Shown: positions 17,273 to 26,852 of the stretch, piece after piece | Layout of the letters: each line of letters begins with the position of its first letter | How positions within the stretch are numbered: the first letter of the stretch is position 1 | From: Cohnella endophytica | GTDB lineage: Bacteria; Bacillota; Bacilli; Paenibacillales; Paenibacillaceae | Direction: 5' to 3' | Length of the DNA: 64,000 nucleotides | Assembly: GCF_003628305.1 (NCBI RefSeq) | Contig: NZ_RBZM01000010.1 | Span: 186,001-250,000, forward strand | Program-made: the position numbers and the translations under genes | The notes under the pieces: model-generated | The model's database searches: none | What the model saw: only the letters and a program-made list of their open reading frames with translations | What the model was told of the DNA's origin: nothing

Positions 17273-17326
17273 AACGACGAAAGACCGGGGCAATCTCCAA
17301 GGAGACGGCTCCGGTCTTTCGTCGTT
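17273..17326. terminator. Long-stem terminator between convergent genes
   Basis: AACGACGAAAGACCGG pairs perfectly with CCGGTCTTTCGTCGTT across a 22-base loop. T-tracts are weak on both sides. It ends 13 bp before the stop of the minus-strand lipoprotein gene. Confidence 0.75.
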
Positions 17327-17339
17327 CTTAACTTAATCA

Positions 17340-17939
17340 TTACCAGTAGAAGAAATGCGCGATCGCGTAGTAGAGCGTCTTGACCAACCCCCACAGCAAG
17401 GCGGGGATATCGAGGATCGTCCGGATCGGATGATTAAACAAACCGATGAGCGTTCCGAAGATCAGCATGAGGAGCGCGGAAACGAGTCCGATGACGGCAT
17501 ACCAGATGTCCAGTAGAATCAGCGTGATCGCAGAAGCTTTGGAGGAGGCAATCTGCCACGCTGCTCCCGTCATGTCGTCGGAATGATTGCTAAGCTTGCC
17601 GATTCCGAGGTCGACTTGGATGTTGCGATAAAGCTTTGCCGGAAGGTTAAGGATATAGGACAAGTTGTAGGCGATATTGGCCGTACCGCTGATATTGTCG
17701 GTTATTCCGTAATGATATTTGAGACTTCTCTCCGCTAATAGAAAAGCCGCCTTGCGGTCCGCGCTATAACCGGTGGCTCCGGATACCGCCAACAGATCTT
17801 TGGATATTTCGCCGCTAGATGTGCCCTTGGCTAATACATAAGCGTTCTTAACGCTGTATACATCCGTCAAAGTACATCCGCTTAACAAGCACACGAGTAC
17901 GAGCATAAGGATTAACGAACCGAGTTTTTTCATTTTCAT
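17340..17939 (-). CDS. Membrane-associated lipoprotein of unknown function
   Basis: 199 residues from the ATG at 17939 (AGGGAGAG upstream); an earlier ATG at 17993 would place charged residues before the signal. The signal peptide ends in lipobox LLSGC with C22. The mature part starts with an exported region of about 110 residues and then has two or three hydrophobic segments, WYAVIGLVSALLMLIFGTLI being the clearest. A lipid anchor combined with C-terminal membrane helices is unusual. I do not recognise the family. Confidence 0.75.
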   Translation of the reverse strand: MKMKKLGSLILMLVLVCLLSGCTLTDVYSVKNAYVLAKGTSSGEISKDLLAVSGATGYSADRKAAFLLAERSLKYHYGITDNISGTANIAYNLSYILNLPAKLYRNIQVDLGIGKLSNHSDDMTGAAWQIASSKASAITLILLDIWYAVIGLVSALLMLIFGTLIGLFNHPIRTILDIPALLWGLVKTLYYAIAHFFYW

Positions 17940-18181
17940 CTGTCTATGACTCTCCCTAGTTGGTAATGGTTTGGAAGCGATGTAGGCCCTCACCCCTATT
18001 CGCCCCAGCCGTTATTATAGCTGAATATTCAACATATTCCAGTATTTCCCGAGAAATATAGACGGGAAACGCGAATTTATCGACATCATTTTACAGAAAC
18101 CTTGCTTGCGCTTGATCTTCTGTTAAATATATCCTGCTAGAGTTTGAGCTAAGGAATGTTCAACTCTTAGGAGGAATAGGC

Positions 18182-20392
18182 TTGATAGGCTTCGTAAAAG
18201 GGAAGAAATGGCTAGATATACTCGGAACGATCCAGAATCAATATTTACTGATTTTCATGTCTGCTATTCTGATCATCACGATCGCGATGGCAGGGGTGAG
18301 TTATTCGTTCTCCCGTAATCTGATCACGGACGGCGTGAACGAAAAGCTGAAAGGCCAGACGCATCGGTACGTGAACGAAATTCAGGGCAAGTTGCTGTCG
18401 TCCATACTGACTCCGCAAGCCCTCGCCCCGGTAGCGGAGGCGAACGGCGTTCTCGGTCGGGACATCCGTTACTCCGAACCGTTCTTGGACGAAACGACCG
18501 GCACGCCAATGGTGAAGGCTTCGGTTCCCTATTATGACGATTCGCAAGCTTTCCTAGGCTTCGCGGAGCAGACGATCGGCTTGGACGAGCTGCAGCAATT
18601 AGTCGCAAGCATTCCGGTGGGGCGTAACGGTTCGGCTTTCTTGATCGACCGGACGGGCATGATTATTTCCATTAAAGACTATGCGAAAAATATGAAGCAG
18701 AAATTAACCGAGGACGGAAATAAGTCGCTAACCCGATTGGCGGCTCGAATGCTGGCGCAGCCGTTTCCGGAACAAGCGTCCGACGCAGCGGTCGATCAAG
18801 CGACGCCGGAGAGCGTTTCAAGCGAAAGCAGTAACTCTCCTAGCGACGAAACCGCGGTGGACGAGGAGGATACCGGGGATTCGGAAATGTCCCTCGGCGA
18901 CCTCGGGTTGGACATCGATCTCGGCGATGAAGCGGGCACGACGGACGAAGGGCAGGCTGACGGCCAGACGGATGGTCAGGTTGACGGCCAAGGTGCTTCC
19001 GACGTAGCTGATGGCGCCGATGTAGCCGATGTAACCGACGCAGTTGATAGCGAAGCTCCCGTGGATACGCATATAGCGGCCGACCCGGGAGAAGCTCCCG
19101 CCATCGCGATGAACGAAGGGGAGGGGACTTACAAGCAGTCGGGCCGAACGATGAGAGTTTATTACGCCACCGTTCCCGATGCGGGATGGGTGCTCGCGTT
19201 GTCGATTCCGGAGAGCGAGCTGTACGGTCCGCTATACAAGCTGTTGGAACCATTGAGCTTGATCATCGTAGCGGCGTGCGTGCTCGTGGCGTGGATGGCG
19301 CATCTCTACAGCCGCTATATTCTCCGCAACGTCAAGGACATTAACCGCCTAGCCATTGCGATGGCGGAAGGAGATTTCACGAAGCGAACCCAGACTCGCT
19401 CCGGCAATGAGCTTCAAGCGCTCGGGGACAGCTTCAACCGAACGCTGGACGGCTTGTGCGATACGCTACAGGGCATCTCGCTATCCTCGCTCGATATGTC
19501 ATCCCAAGCGAACCAGATGAAGAGCAGCGCGGAAGAGACTAGCCGGTCGGCGGAGGAAATCGCCAGCGCCATTCAGAGCGTCACGGCCGGGGCGGAGCAC
19601 GAAGCCCGCATCGTGGTCGGTTTCAAGGACGTCGCGCAGGAAGTGCTGGGCAAGGTGAAGCAAATCAATGCGAGTACGGTACGGATGACGGAATTGGCGG
19701 CGAAAGCGCGGAAAGCTTCCGAAGGCGGGAACGAATCGCTATCTCACGTGATTAAGCAGATGGAGGAAATCCATCAAGCGGTTCAAACTTCGTCAGGGCA
19801 CGTCTTAAGGCTGAAGCAACACTCCAACGCCATCGACGAGATCGTAGCGTTCATTACGTCTGTCGCTTCGCAGACGAGTCTGCTCTCCCTGAACGCGGCG
19901 ATAGAAGCGGCAAGAGCGGGGGAAGCGGGAAGAGGTTTCTCGGTCGTGTCGATGGAAATACGCAAGCTGGCCGATCAAGCGTCCCAAGCCGCCGGAGAAG
20001 TCAGCGGTCTGCTCTCGGAGATTCAAGGTACGATCGGTCTTGCGGCTCAAACGATGGAAGAAGGAAACGGAGCCGTCGAAGCGGGAATCGAACTGGCACG
20101 CGGAGCGGAGCGTTCTTACGGGCAGATCGGAAGCAGCATCGAGAAAGTAACGCAACAAGCGGAGGGCGTATATGAATCGGTGAGGCAGATCGAGGCGGGC
20201 GCGACGGGAATGACCGCGTCCGTGAAGGACATGCTGCTGCTCGCTTCCAAGAACGCGAACGATTCCGGGACGATCGCGACGGCGGCGGAGCAGCAGAATG
20301 CATCGATGCAGCAAGTCGCTGCCGCCGCGGCGTTGCTGGCTAACCTTTCGCAAGAGCTGAAGGCGAAAGTGCAGCCTTTCCGGATTCAGTAA
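18182..20392 (+). CDS. Methyl-accepting chemotaxis protein with acidic insert
   Basis: 736 residues from a TTG; AGGAGG lies 8 bases upstream and no ATG occurs before residue 26. Membrane helix near 20-40, an extracellular Cache-like sensor, second helix near 355-375, HAMP (about 376-430), then the signalling coiled coil with tip ITSVASQTSLLSLNAAIEAA near 560. The sensor is interrupted by about 105 low-complexity, very acidic residues (about 200-315) rich in Asp, Ser, Thr, Gly and Ala, including short DGQ repeats. Receptor for an unknown ligand, coupling to CheA/CheW. Confidence 0.93.
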   Translation: MIGFVKGKKWLDILGTIQNQYLLIFMSAILIITIAMAGVSYSFSRNLITDGVNEKLKGQTHRYVNEIQGKLLSSILTPQALAPVAEANGVLGRDIRYSEPFLDETTGTPMVKASVPYYDDSQAFLGFAEQTIGLDELQQLVASIPVGRNGSAFLIDRTGMIISIKDYAKNMKQKLTEDGNKSLTRLAARMLAQPFPEQASDAAVDQATPESVSSESSNSPSDETAVDEEDTGDSEMSLGDLGLDIDLGDEAGTTDEGQADGQTDGQVDGQGASDVADGADVADVTDAVDSEAPVDTHIAADPGEAPAIAMNEGEGTYKQSGRTMRVYYATVPDAGWVLALSIPESELYGPLYKLLEPLSLIIVAACVLVAWMAHLYSRYILRNVKDINRLAIAMAEGDFTKRTQTRSGNELQALGDSFNRTLDGLCDTLQGISLSSLDMSSQANQMKSSAEETSRSAEEIASAIQSVTAGAEHEARIVVGFKDVAQEVLGKVKQINASTVRMTELAAKARKASEGGNESLSHVIKQMEEIHQAVQTSSGHVLRLKQHSNAIDEIVAFITSVASQTSLLSLNAAIEAARAGEAGRGFSVVSMEIRKLADQASQAAGEVSGLLSEIQGTIGLAAQTMEEGNGAVEAGIELARGAERSYGQIGSSIEKVTQQAEGVYESVRQIEAGATGMTASVKDMLLLASKNANDSGTIATAAEQQNASMQQVAAAAALLANLSQELKAKVQPFRIQ

Positions 20393-20403
20393 TAGCGGTG
20401 CGC

Positions 20404-20650
20404 TTAGGATTTGACCGCTTGGAGCTTTATGCGGTCGTCGAACTCTTCGATCTCGATTCCGGCAAGCACCGTCGCATACCAGCGGCCTCCGTGGATGTGT
20501 CCGTCGGCGTCGAAATACTTGACGAACGCGGGGGTGTTGCCCAGAATCCCGCTCAAGTCCCCGTCTTGCTGAAGCGTCTAGATCGTCCGCTTCAGCTTTT
20601 CGGCGTCGGCGGGTTTCGCGGCCGCCGAGAAAATCGCTTGGCGAACGCAT
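20404..20650 (-). pseudogene. Decayed 3' end of an unidentified gene
   Basis: The minus strand reads AEKLKRTI, an in-frame TAG, then TLQQDGDLSGILGNTPAFVK and YFDADGHIHGGRWYATVLAG, ending IKLQAVKS and a stop at 20404. This looks like genuine protein with one nonsense codon and no start. Further upstream the frame degrades and no ribosome-binding site is found. The parent family is not recognised. The rest of the 450-bp gap up to the next gene (20651-20842) holds nothing I can name. It borders the A+T-richer islet. Confidence 0.5.
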
Positions 20651-20842
20651 AAAGTACGAAAAAACCGCTCCAATACGATTTGTAATATTGCGGGTGGTAG
20701 CGCCGACCGAAATATAATATTCTTTAGGAGAAGATACGCTGAAAGCATACATGTAAACGCTTAATTTCCGATAAACTCCATCAGCCGTTTGGTCAGTCCC
20801 TCATATTATTGCGGATCTTTTATATGAATGGGAGGGGATGGT

Positions 20843-23800
20843 TTGTCAGGCTTCAGCATTTATTTGTTAGGCGGTTTTAAACTCTCGATCGACGACGAAG
20901 AGTTGACGACCGTTATTTCAGCAGGAAAGGCCCGACTGCTATTGGCTTACTTGACTCTGGAGTTGGATAGGCCGATAAGAAGAAAACAAATCGCGTTCGA
21001 TTTCTGGCCGGATTCCACCGAGAAGCAAGCCTTGTCCAATTTGCGCAAATTGCTTCATGATCTGCGCGAGAGTGTACCGCAAATCGACCGTTATATCGAA
21101 ATCACTCCGACTTTTATCCGGTGGCGCGAGGAATTTCCTGTATATTCGGATGTAAGCCGATTCGAACGAGCGGCTCAAGGACACACCCTGAACGAGTTGA
21201 GCCAAGCGGCAGAACTTTATCAGGGCGAGCTTCTTCAAGGGCTCTATGAGTATTGGTTCGAAGCGAAAAGGGAACTGTTAGCCCAATCGTATTATCATGC
21301 TCTCGACAAGCTTATTACGATTTTAGAAAGCCGGCGGGAGTATTCGCTGGCCCTGTCTTTCGCGAACAAGCTGCTGATTCGAAATCATTTGCGGGAAGAA
21401 ACGTACCGTTTATTGATGCGGCTGTATGCCTTAAATAAAGATTTGGCGGGCGTTATGCAAACTTACCGACAGTTGAACGAGCTGTTGCAAGCCGAGCTCG
21501 GAATCGAACCTACAAAGGAAACCGTACAGCTTTTTGAAACGCTCTGTAGAAGTGGCGGCGAACCATTGGCTGTCCCTCATGGCAAAGCCCAGTTGGTCAG
21601 CAGAATCGAACAATGGAAGAGCATGCAGGATGCCTGGAAGCAGGCATTGGAAGGCAGACCGTCCCTTCTCGTGTTGCGGGGAGAAGCGGGAATCGGAAAA
21701 ACGAGATTGGCTTTGGAGTTTAAGTCATGGGCGGAGAGTCAAGGCATTCAGAGCTTATTCGCCGGATGTTATCCGTCTGTGAGATCGCTGTCCTATACCC
21801 CCGTCACCGCATGGCTCAGAAGCGTTTCCTTGCCGGAGGCCGCTCCTACCAGGCTGTCTGAATTGGCTCGTTTGCTCCCAGAGTTGTCGGAACGGTTCCC
21901 CGATTTGCCGCAACCGAATCCCGTTCAGGAAAACTGGCAGTTGAATCAATGGTATGAAGCGATCGAATGGATGCTTCTTGCCGCTCAGCCTCAATTACTC
22001 ATCCTGGATAACATACAATGGAGCGACGCTGAATCGCTGCAATTTCTTTCTTATCTACTCCGCAGCGATTCCAAAGCCAAGCTGCTCATTATAGCTACGA
22101 TGAGAACGGACGAATTTCCGGACGATTCCGTTGAACGGGTGATCTCCGAACTTCGAATCGAACGTAAAGTGATGGAAATCGAACTGGATCCATTCAACAA
22201 GCAAGAAACGAAATGGCTGCTGGCCGAAATCGTCGGCGAGGAGCTTGCAAACCTTCATGCAGCCGGCGTATATACGGAAACCGGAGGCAATCCGCTGTTT
22301 ATCGTGGAGACGATACGAGAGTGGCAGGTGGGTGACGGCAACGGTGTATTTCGTCTTCCTCTTTCTGCGCAATCCGTCATTGAGAACCGATTATGCCAGC
22401 TAACGCTTCCGCAACGCCGGTTGGCATCGACAATTGCGGCAGTCGGAAGACCCGTGTTGGCGGCATTTATGGCGGTCGTATTGGATATAAAAGCGGAAGC
22501 GATGTTGGAAAGTTTAGAACGATTGGTTCAGGTGAAAGTGCTGCAAGAGGCTGGAGGCGGGAAGTATGATTTCACGCATGATCGAGTAAGGGAAGCCGCG
22601 TACAGGCTAAACAGCGATGGCAGAAGGCGCAGGTGTCACGGGCAAATCGCGCGTAGCCTGATCGCCTATCATCAAGAGCAATCCGAAGCGTTAGCTGCGG
22701 AAATCGCTCTTCATTACGAACTGGCGGGTATGGATCAGGAGGCCATCGTTTATTATGAAATGGCCGCACTGGCTGCGGAAAAAATGTACGCCAATGAATC
22801 CAGGATCAAATATTATCGAAAGCTGTGCAGCTTGCTGCCTGCTGAACGAATTCTTCCTGCTCTTATGAAGCTCGGCGATGCTTTGATGATCGTCGGGGAT
22901 TGGAATGAAGCGGAGATCTCGTACAAGAATTGGCTTGAGAGGTTCGAATATCTCGTTCCGCTTCAGGAACGCGCTCTCTGCGACGTGGCATTGGGCAATT
23001 GTTTGCGTTTCCTGGGGAAATTCGAGGAAGCAAGGTTTTATCTGGAGCGGGCGCTTCGCTATTTCACCATGATGGAGGATCAAAACGGACTGAGTCTCGT
23101 ATATGGTACGATCGGCGTTTTGTATTATTTCATGGCGGATTATGACCGATCGCTCTATTATTTGTTGGAAAGAATGGAATTGCCCAATGTCGGTCATCGA
23201 ACTAAGGAGGATTGCCGATATTTCGGCTTTATTGGATTTCTGTTTTATGACCAATGCGATTACATACAGGCGATTCATTGGTTCAAAAGACAAATTGCGC
23301 TTGCTACGGAAATCGGGGACGAGTATTCCGTCGAGGGTGCGATGGGCGGATTGGCGCTCGTATATATGGAATTGGATGAAATGGATTTGGCTTTTGACTA
23401 CGCCGTAGCCAAGATGGAAATCAGCAAAACGATCGGTGCCCGGATGGGCTTCGCTATGGCTATCGGGATGTTGGGCAAATATTATCATTTGCTAGGGGCC
23501 TGCGAGCTTGCTGAGATATGCCTCATCTTCAGTCTTGAAGAAGCGTTTCTGATCAAGGATTTGCATATCACTTCCGTTGTTCTCGGTATCGAGGGATGCA
23601 ATCTAATGGTTCAGCTACGCTATGAGGAAGCGGGTCTCATGATTGAACGCTCGATTAGGCTGTCCAAGCAAGTGCAAATTCCTTTTTTCGAGTGCGAAGG
23701 GCTCTATTTCATGGGTTTGCTGAGGATGCGTCAGCGTCAATATGACATCGCCATGGAGAACGCGGAAGAAGCGCTCGTTATCGCAAAACGTCTCAAACGA

Positions 23801-24181
23801 AGGGATATGCAGGTTAGGGTCTTGATTCAACTCATCCAATTGAAGACGAGCAGGGGGCGGATCGGTTCCGCCGAAACTCTGAGCCAGTTGCAAGATATGC
23901 TCGAGTCATTCCCGGATTCTAGGGATCAGGCGGCCATTCGCTTCGCGATGTGGCAGCAGGATCCTGAATCGCCCGAACGCCGGCGATTGGCGCTTTCATT
24001 AAACGTAGAACTGTACTTGAAGTCGGGTAAACAAGAATATCTCGATCGAATCCAGGAAATGGACGGTGCAGTCGAATCGATCCAAGCGCGTCCCATGCCT
24101 CGTCTTGCAACCGAGGTTACGCAACGGATGACGTTCTCCAAGAGCGTTCTCCATGAAATCGATCGTTTTGTAAACAAATAG
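20843..24181 (+). CDS. BTAD-ATPase-TPR transcriptional regulator
   Basis: About 1112 residues. I prefer the TTG at 20843, which has GGAGGGG five bases upstream; an ATG at 20828 in the same frame has none. Order of parts: an OmpR-like winged helix (about 1-95, FSIYLLGGFKLSI and QALSNLRKLLHDLR), a bacterial transcriptional activator domain (about 96-235), an AAA-type ATPase with P-loop GEAGIGKT near 280 and Walker B LLILDNIQWSDAE, then TPR-like helical repeats to the end. This is the AfsR/MalT-like design in which ligand and ATP binding license DNA binding. Targets may be the adjacent stalk and SLH genes (inference). Base composition is A+T-richer than most of the window. Confidence 0.88.
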   Translation: MSGFSIYLLGGFKLSIDDEELTTVISAGKARLLLAYLTLELDRPIRRKQIAFDFWPDSTEKQALSNLRKLLHDLRESVPQIDRYIEITPTFIRWREEFPVYSDVSRFERAAQGHTLNELSQAAELYQGELLQGLYEYWFEAKRELLAQSYYHALDKLITILESRREYSLALSFANKLLIRNHLREETYRLLMRLYALNKDLAGVMQTYRQLNELLQAELGIEPTKETVQLFETLCRSGGEPLAVPHGKAQLVSRIEQWKSMQDAWKQALEGRPSLLVLRGEAGIGKTRLALEFKSWAESQGIQSLFAGCYPSVRSLSYTPVTAWLRSVSLPEAAPTRLSELARLLPELSERFPDLPQPNPVQENWQLNQWYEAIEWMLLAAQPQLLILDNIQWSDAESLQFLSYLLRSDSKAKLLIIATMRTDEFPDDSVERVISELRIERKVMEIELDPFNKQETKWLLAEIVGEELANLHAAGVYTETGGNPLFIVETIREWQVGDGNGVFRLPLSAQSVIENRLCQLTLPQRRLASTIAAVGRPVLAAFMAVVLDIKAEAMLESLERLVQVKVLQEAGGGKYDFTHDRVREAAYRLNSDGRRRRCHGQIARSLIAYHQEQSEALAAEIALHYELAGMDQEAIVYYEMAALAAEKMYANESRIKYYRKLCSLLPAERILPALMKLGDALMIVGDWNEAEISYKNWLERFEYLVPLQERALCDVALGNCLRFLGKFEEARFYLERALRYFTMMEDQNGLSLVYGTIGVLYYFMADYDRSLYYLLERMELPNVGHRTKEDCRYFGFIGFLFYDQCDYIQAIHWFKRQIALATEIGDEYSVEGAMGGLALVYMELDEMDLAFDYAVAKMEISKTIGARMGFAMAIGMLGKYYHLLGACELAEICLIFSLEEAFLIKDLHITSVVLGIEGCNLMVQLRYEEAGLMIERSIRLSKQVQIPFFECEGLYFMGLLRMRQRQYDIAMENAEEALVIAKRLKRRDMQVRVLIQLIQLKTSRGRIGSAETLSQLQDMLESFPDSRDQAAIRFAMWQQDPESPERRRLALSLNVELYLKSGKQEYLDRIQEMDGAVESIQARPMPRLATEVTQRMTFSKSVLHEIDRFVNK

Positions 24182-24201
24182 CGTTTCAAGAATGGAGAAA
24201 T

Positions 24202-24245
24202 CCCCCCGATAAACCTTCCTGATGCAGCACAGGAATATCGAGGGG
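24202..24245. terminator. Weak terminator-like hairpin
   Basis: CCCCCGATA pairs with TATCGAGGGG (one unpaired A) around a long loop, between the convergent regulator and stalk-protein genes. No long T-run. Confidence 0.45.
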
Positions 24246-24251
24246 TATTCG

Positions 24252-24971
24252 TTATTTCACATAGCTATCCTTCAAAATGTAAAGAAGCGGTTTAACGGCT
24301 TGATTCTGTGCATCATAGGCGGATACGATGGCGTATTGGCTGCCTTGCAGGTCAATATCTATTTCCGTAACCTTTCCTTCCTCTAAGCTCATCTCCTTGG
24401 ATAATTGCTGGTTGTTCGCATTGAGCACCCTGATTTTCATTGCAGATTCGGCGTACAAGGCCAGATGCAAAGTGTTATATTTTTTCCCGAAGTTGAATTT
24501 CGCGTTCGGCGATCCGTCATACCAACCTAACCCTACGTTTTCCGCGGTAAACGCGTAAGCCCCGTTGTATGTTTTACCCTCGAAAACAAGCTGCTTCTTA
24601 TCGATCACATCGTAGGATTTCTCGCTCCAAAAATCGACTTTCACATCTTTCGAGAAGAAAGTGGTGACATCGATTTGGCCGTTGCCCTCTCCAAGTTCGA
24701 TCGTTTGACTCGCAGCGTTCCATTTTACCGGAATTTGAAATGCGTCGGCGATAACCCTAAGCGGCAAATAGGTCGTTCCGTTATAAACGATAGGCAGCAC
24801 CTGTGAGCCGCGGTCGTCCGTCGGACGCCAACTGGAGCCGTTTTTGACGAATTTGATGTCCTTATTGAGAATAGCTTTGATCTCGTTGATATTGCTTGCG
24901 GCGAATGCTCCGGTCGAAAGCGAGAGTAAGGCAGTAGCGACGAACAATAAAATCAACCCTTTTTTTTTCAT
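24252..24971 (-). CDS. Secreted stalk-domain (copper amine oxidase N-like) protein
   Basis: 239 residues. Signal peptide to about residue 25 (LLSLSTGAFAAS). Residues about 26-95 match the copper-amine-oxidase N-terminal 'stalk' module common in Paenibacillaceae exported proteins: LPIVYNGTTYLPLRVIADAF and VKWNAASQTIELG. The C-terminal 140 residues look like a beta-sandwich of the carbohydrate-binding or NPCBM type (VGLGWYDGSPNAKFNFGKKY), a weaker assignment. No oxidase catalytic domain is present. It is divergent from the SLH gene across an inverted-repeat region, suggesting shared control. Confidence 0.8.
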   Translation of the reverse strand: MKKKGLILLFVATALLSLSTGAFAASNINEIKAILNKDIKFVKNGSSWRPTDDRGSQVLPIVYNGTTYLPLRVIADAFQIPVKWNAASQTIELGEGNGQIDVTTFFSKDVKVDFWSEKSYDVIDKKQLVFEGKTYNGAYAFTAENVGLGWYDGSPNAKFNFGKKYNTLHLALYAESAMKIRVLNANNQQLSKEMSLEEGKVTEIDIDLQGSQYAIVSAYDAQNQAVKPLLYILKDSYVK

Positions 24972-25028
24972 CGATTTTCTTCCTCCATTATTCGTTTCGA
25001 TTTCACAAGAGGAGTTTAGCAGTCACAA

Positions 25029-25090
25029 CGCTTCAAAAGCGCTTCAAAATATCGAAAGCGGGATAACTGCCCTGAAGCGCTTTTGAAACG
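25029..25090. promoter_or_regulatory. Inverted pair of tandem CGCTTCAAAA motifs
   Basis: CGCTTCAAAAGCGCTTCA (25029-25046) is repeated inverted at 25073-25090 with one mismatch. Each arm is itself two near-copies of a CGCTTCAAAA-type motif 11 bp apart. It lies in the short region between the divergent stalk-protein and SLH genes, a good place for a shared operator. The BTAD-ATPase regulator next door is a candidate binder (inference). Confidence 0.55.
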
Positions 25091-25104
25091 CCGTTTCTTT
25101 TAGA

Positions 25105-26820
25105 ATGGATCTGAATGTTAATGGGGTTGAAGGGGGACTTTATCTGCATCGTATTTTCGTGAACAAATTCGCCAAAATTTTATTGCTTATGGCCGTTTTA
25201 TTGTCAGTGGTTGTTCTATTGCCGACGCAGCGATCGGAAGCAGCGCAAATCAATCGCTTTTGGATTACCGATCCGATGACCAAAGCCCAGGTAACCTACG
25301 TCATAGCGGGTAAATTGTATAACATTGATTTCGATACCGATAAGGCAAGCACAACGAGTTTCGAGAACCGGAAGCTGGAGTATTCGACCGATAACGGTGC
25401 AACATGGGTCACGCTTGTCGGTGATTCCGGGAAGCAGTTCTGGACTCCGTATATTTACATGCCCATTGACCCGCGGTTGGTGTCGGCCAAGTTCCGTCTC
25501 AGTACCTATTTCAACCCGCTCATTGGAGATAGGCACTACTCGGAGAAGATTATCGGTCCCTACAAAATCCTTCAACCTGCATCTATTACGGATGCTATCG
25601 CGACGCCGAAAGAGGATGGAAAGGTAACGCTCACGTGGAACGACAATTCGAACATGGAATCGAATTATATCATTACCCGGTATGGGCCAGACGGAACTAA
25701 GACATTTTATAAAAATAACACAACGGATCATATCGGCCCGCTCAGCTATGACGACCAGACCGATTCCAAAAAGAGTTCGGTCTATATTTACAAGTTGTCC
25801 ATGGTTATCGACCGGTATGGCCCGGATTACGGGACGGAAGACGTATATTTGAGCGTTAAAACGAAAGTTCCGCCTACGATTATCGATCAAATAAAGGATG
25901 TTCCAATCATCCAAACGAATCCCATCGACATTAAAGTCAACAAATATCTCGTGGATTTCGATCTTAATTTTGGTGATCTCAATAAAGTGGCTGTAAGCGG
26001 CGTGAAATTGAATGCCAAAGCAATCACATTAAATGTTGGGGAGACTCAGAAGTTGATAGCAGACGTCACTCCTGCGAACGCAGCGAATCGAGAAGTGACC
26101 TGGAGCATTGATTCCCAAATCGCGGATGTGGATAGTGCCGGCAAGGTAACGGGCCGGTTGGAGGGTATGGCGACCATTAAAGTAAAGTCCGTGAGCGGGG
26201 GATTTACCGATTATTGCGTCGTAACCGTAATGGGGACTCCGCAACCGCCAACTATGGAACCACCGCTGTCACCGATATCATCCAAATTTACGGATATTAC
26301 GGGAAATGCAGCGAAAGCGGACATTGAGAAAGCGGTAGATTTAGGCGTCGTATTCGGTTATCCGGACGGAACGTTCAGACCTAATGAGAAAGTTACTCGT
26401 GCGGAGTTTGCGAGCATGCTCATTAGAGGGTTGAAGCCTGCCGAAGAAGGGAAACCGCTGCCTTTCATAGATAAAAACGAAGTTGGGGCGTGGGCACTGC
26501 CGGCGCTGGAGAAGGCCTATAAGCTTGGCATTATCCATGGGTACTCCGACAAGTCGATTCGGCCTAATAATAACATCACCCATGCGGAGATGATCGTCAT
26601 GGTCGTCAACGCAGCCAAGCTCCCCTTGAACGACAAGCCTACTAGCCTTACAGACGACGGAGAACTTCCGAAATGGGCGAAACCTTCCGTTTCCACAGCA
26701 GAAGAGACCGGAATCATTATCGTCGGAGGCCTTCCGGACGGCAAATTCATGCCGCAGGCGTTAACTACCCGAGCGGAAGCCGCATCTGCTGTCGTTAGGA
26801 TGTTGATGATCGGAAAATAG
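25105..26820 (+). CDS. S-layer-homology protein with Fn3-like and Big2 domains
   Basis: 571 residues. The start is uncertain: the ATG at 25105 has no ribosome-binding site, and a GTG at 25159 begins a better signal peptide (KFAKILLLMAVLLSVVVLLP, cleavage near SEAA). After an unassigned N-terminal domain come a fibronectin-III-like part (about 165-260), a Big2 immunoglobulin-like domain (about 285-375, GVKLNAKAITLNVGETQKL) and three SLH repeats (about 392-571, with GYPDGTFRPNEKVTRAEFA, GYSDKSIRPNNNITHAEM, GLPDGKFMPQALTTRAEAA). SLH repeats bind pyruvylated wall polymer, so it is displayed on the cell surface. Confidence 0.9.
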   Translation: MDLNVNGVEGGLYLHRIFVNKFAKILLLMAVLLSVVVLLPTQRSEAAQINRFWITDPMTKAQVTYVIAGKLYNIDFDTDKASTTSFENRKLEYSTDNGATWVTLVGDSGKQFWTPYIYMPIDPRLVSAKFRLSTYFNPLIGDRHYSEKIIGPYKILQPASITDAIATPKEDGKVTLTWNDNSNMESNYIITRYGPDGTKTFYKNNTTDHIGPLSYDDQTDSKKSSVYIYKLSMVIDRYGPDYGTEDVYLSVKTKVPPTIIDQIKDVPIIQTNPIDIKVNKYLVDFDLNFGDLNKVAVSGVKLNAKAITLNVGETQKLIADVTPANAANREVTWSIDSQIADVDSAGKVTGRLEGMATIKVKSVSGGFTDYCVVTVMGTPQPPTMEPPLSPISSKFTDITGNAAKADIEKAVDLGVVFGYPDGTFRPNEKVTRAEFASMLIRGLKPAEEGKPLPFIDKNEVGAWALPALEKAYKLGIIHGYSDKSIRPNNNITHAEMIVMVVNAAKLPLNDKPTSLTDDGELPKWAKPSVSTAEETGIIIVGGLPDGKFMPQALTTRAEAASAVVRMLMIGK

Positions 26821-26852
26821 GCTAGCCATATGGAGGACTTAGGTGTCTTTTT

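Noticed and set aside
19805..20752. 315-residue minus-strand gene spanning the chemoreceptor end
   Set aside because: Its frame differs from the readable decayed fragment at 20404-20650 and is mostly antisense to the receptor; Arg-rich with no motif.
24252..24971. Copper amine oxidase enzyme
   Set aside because: Only the stalk-type N-terminal module is present; there is no topaquinone-forming NYD motif or copper His ligands.
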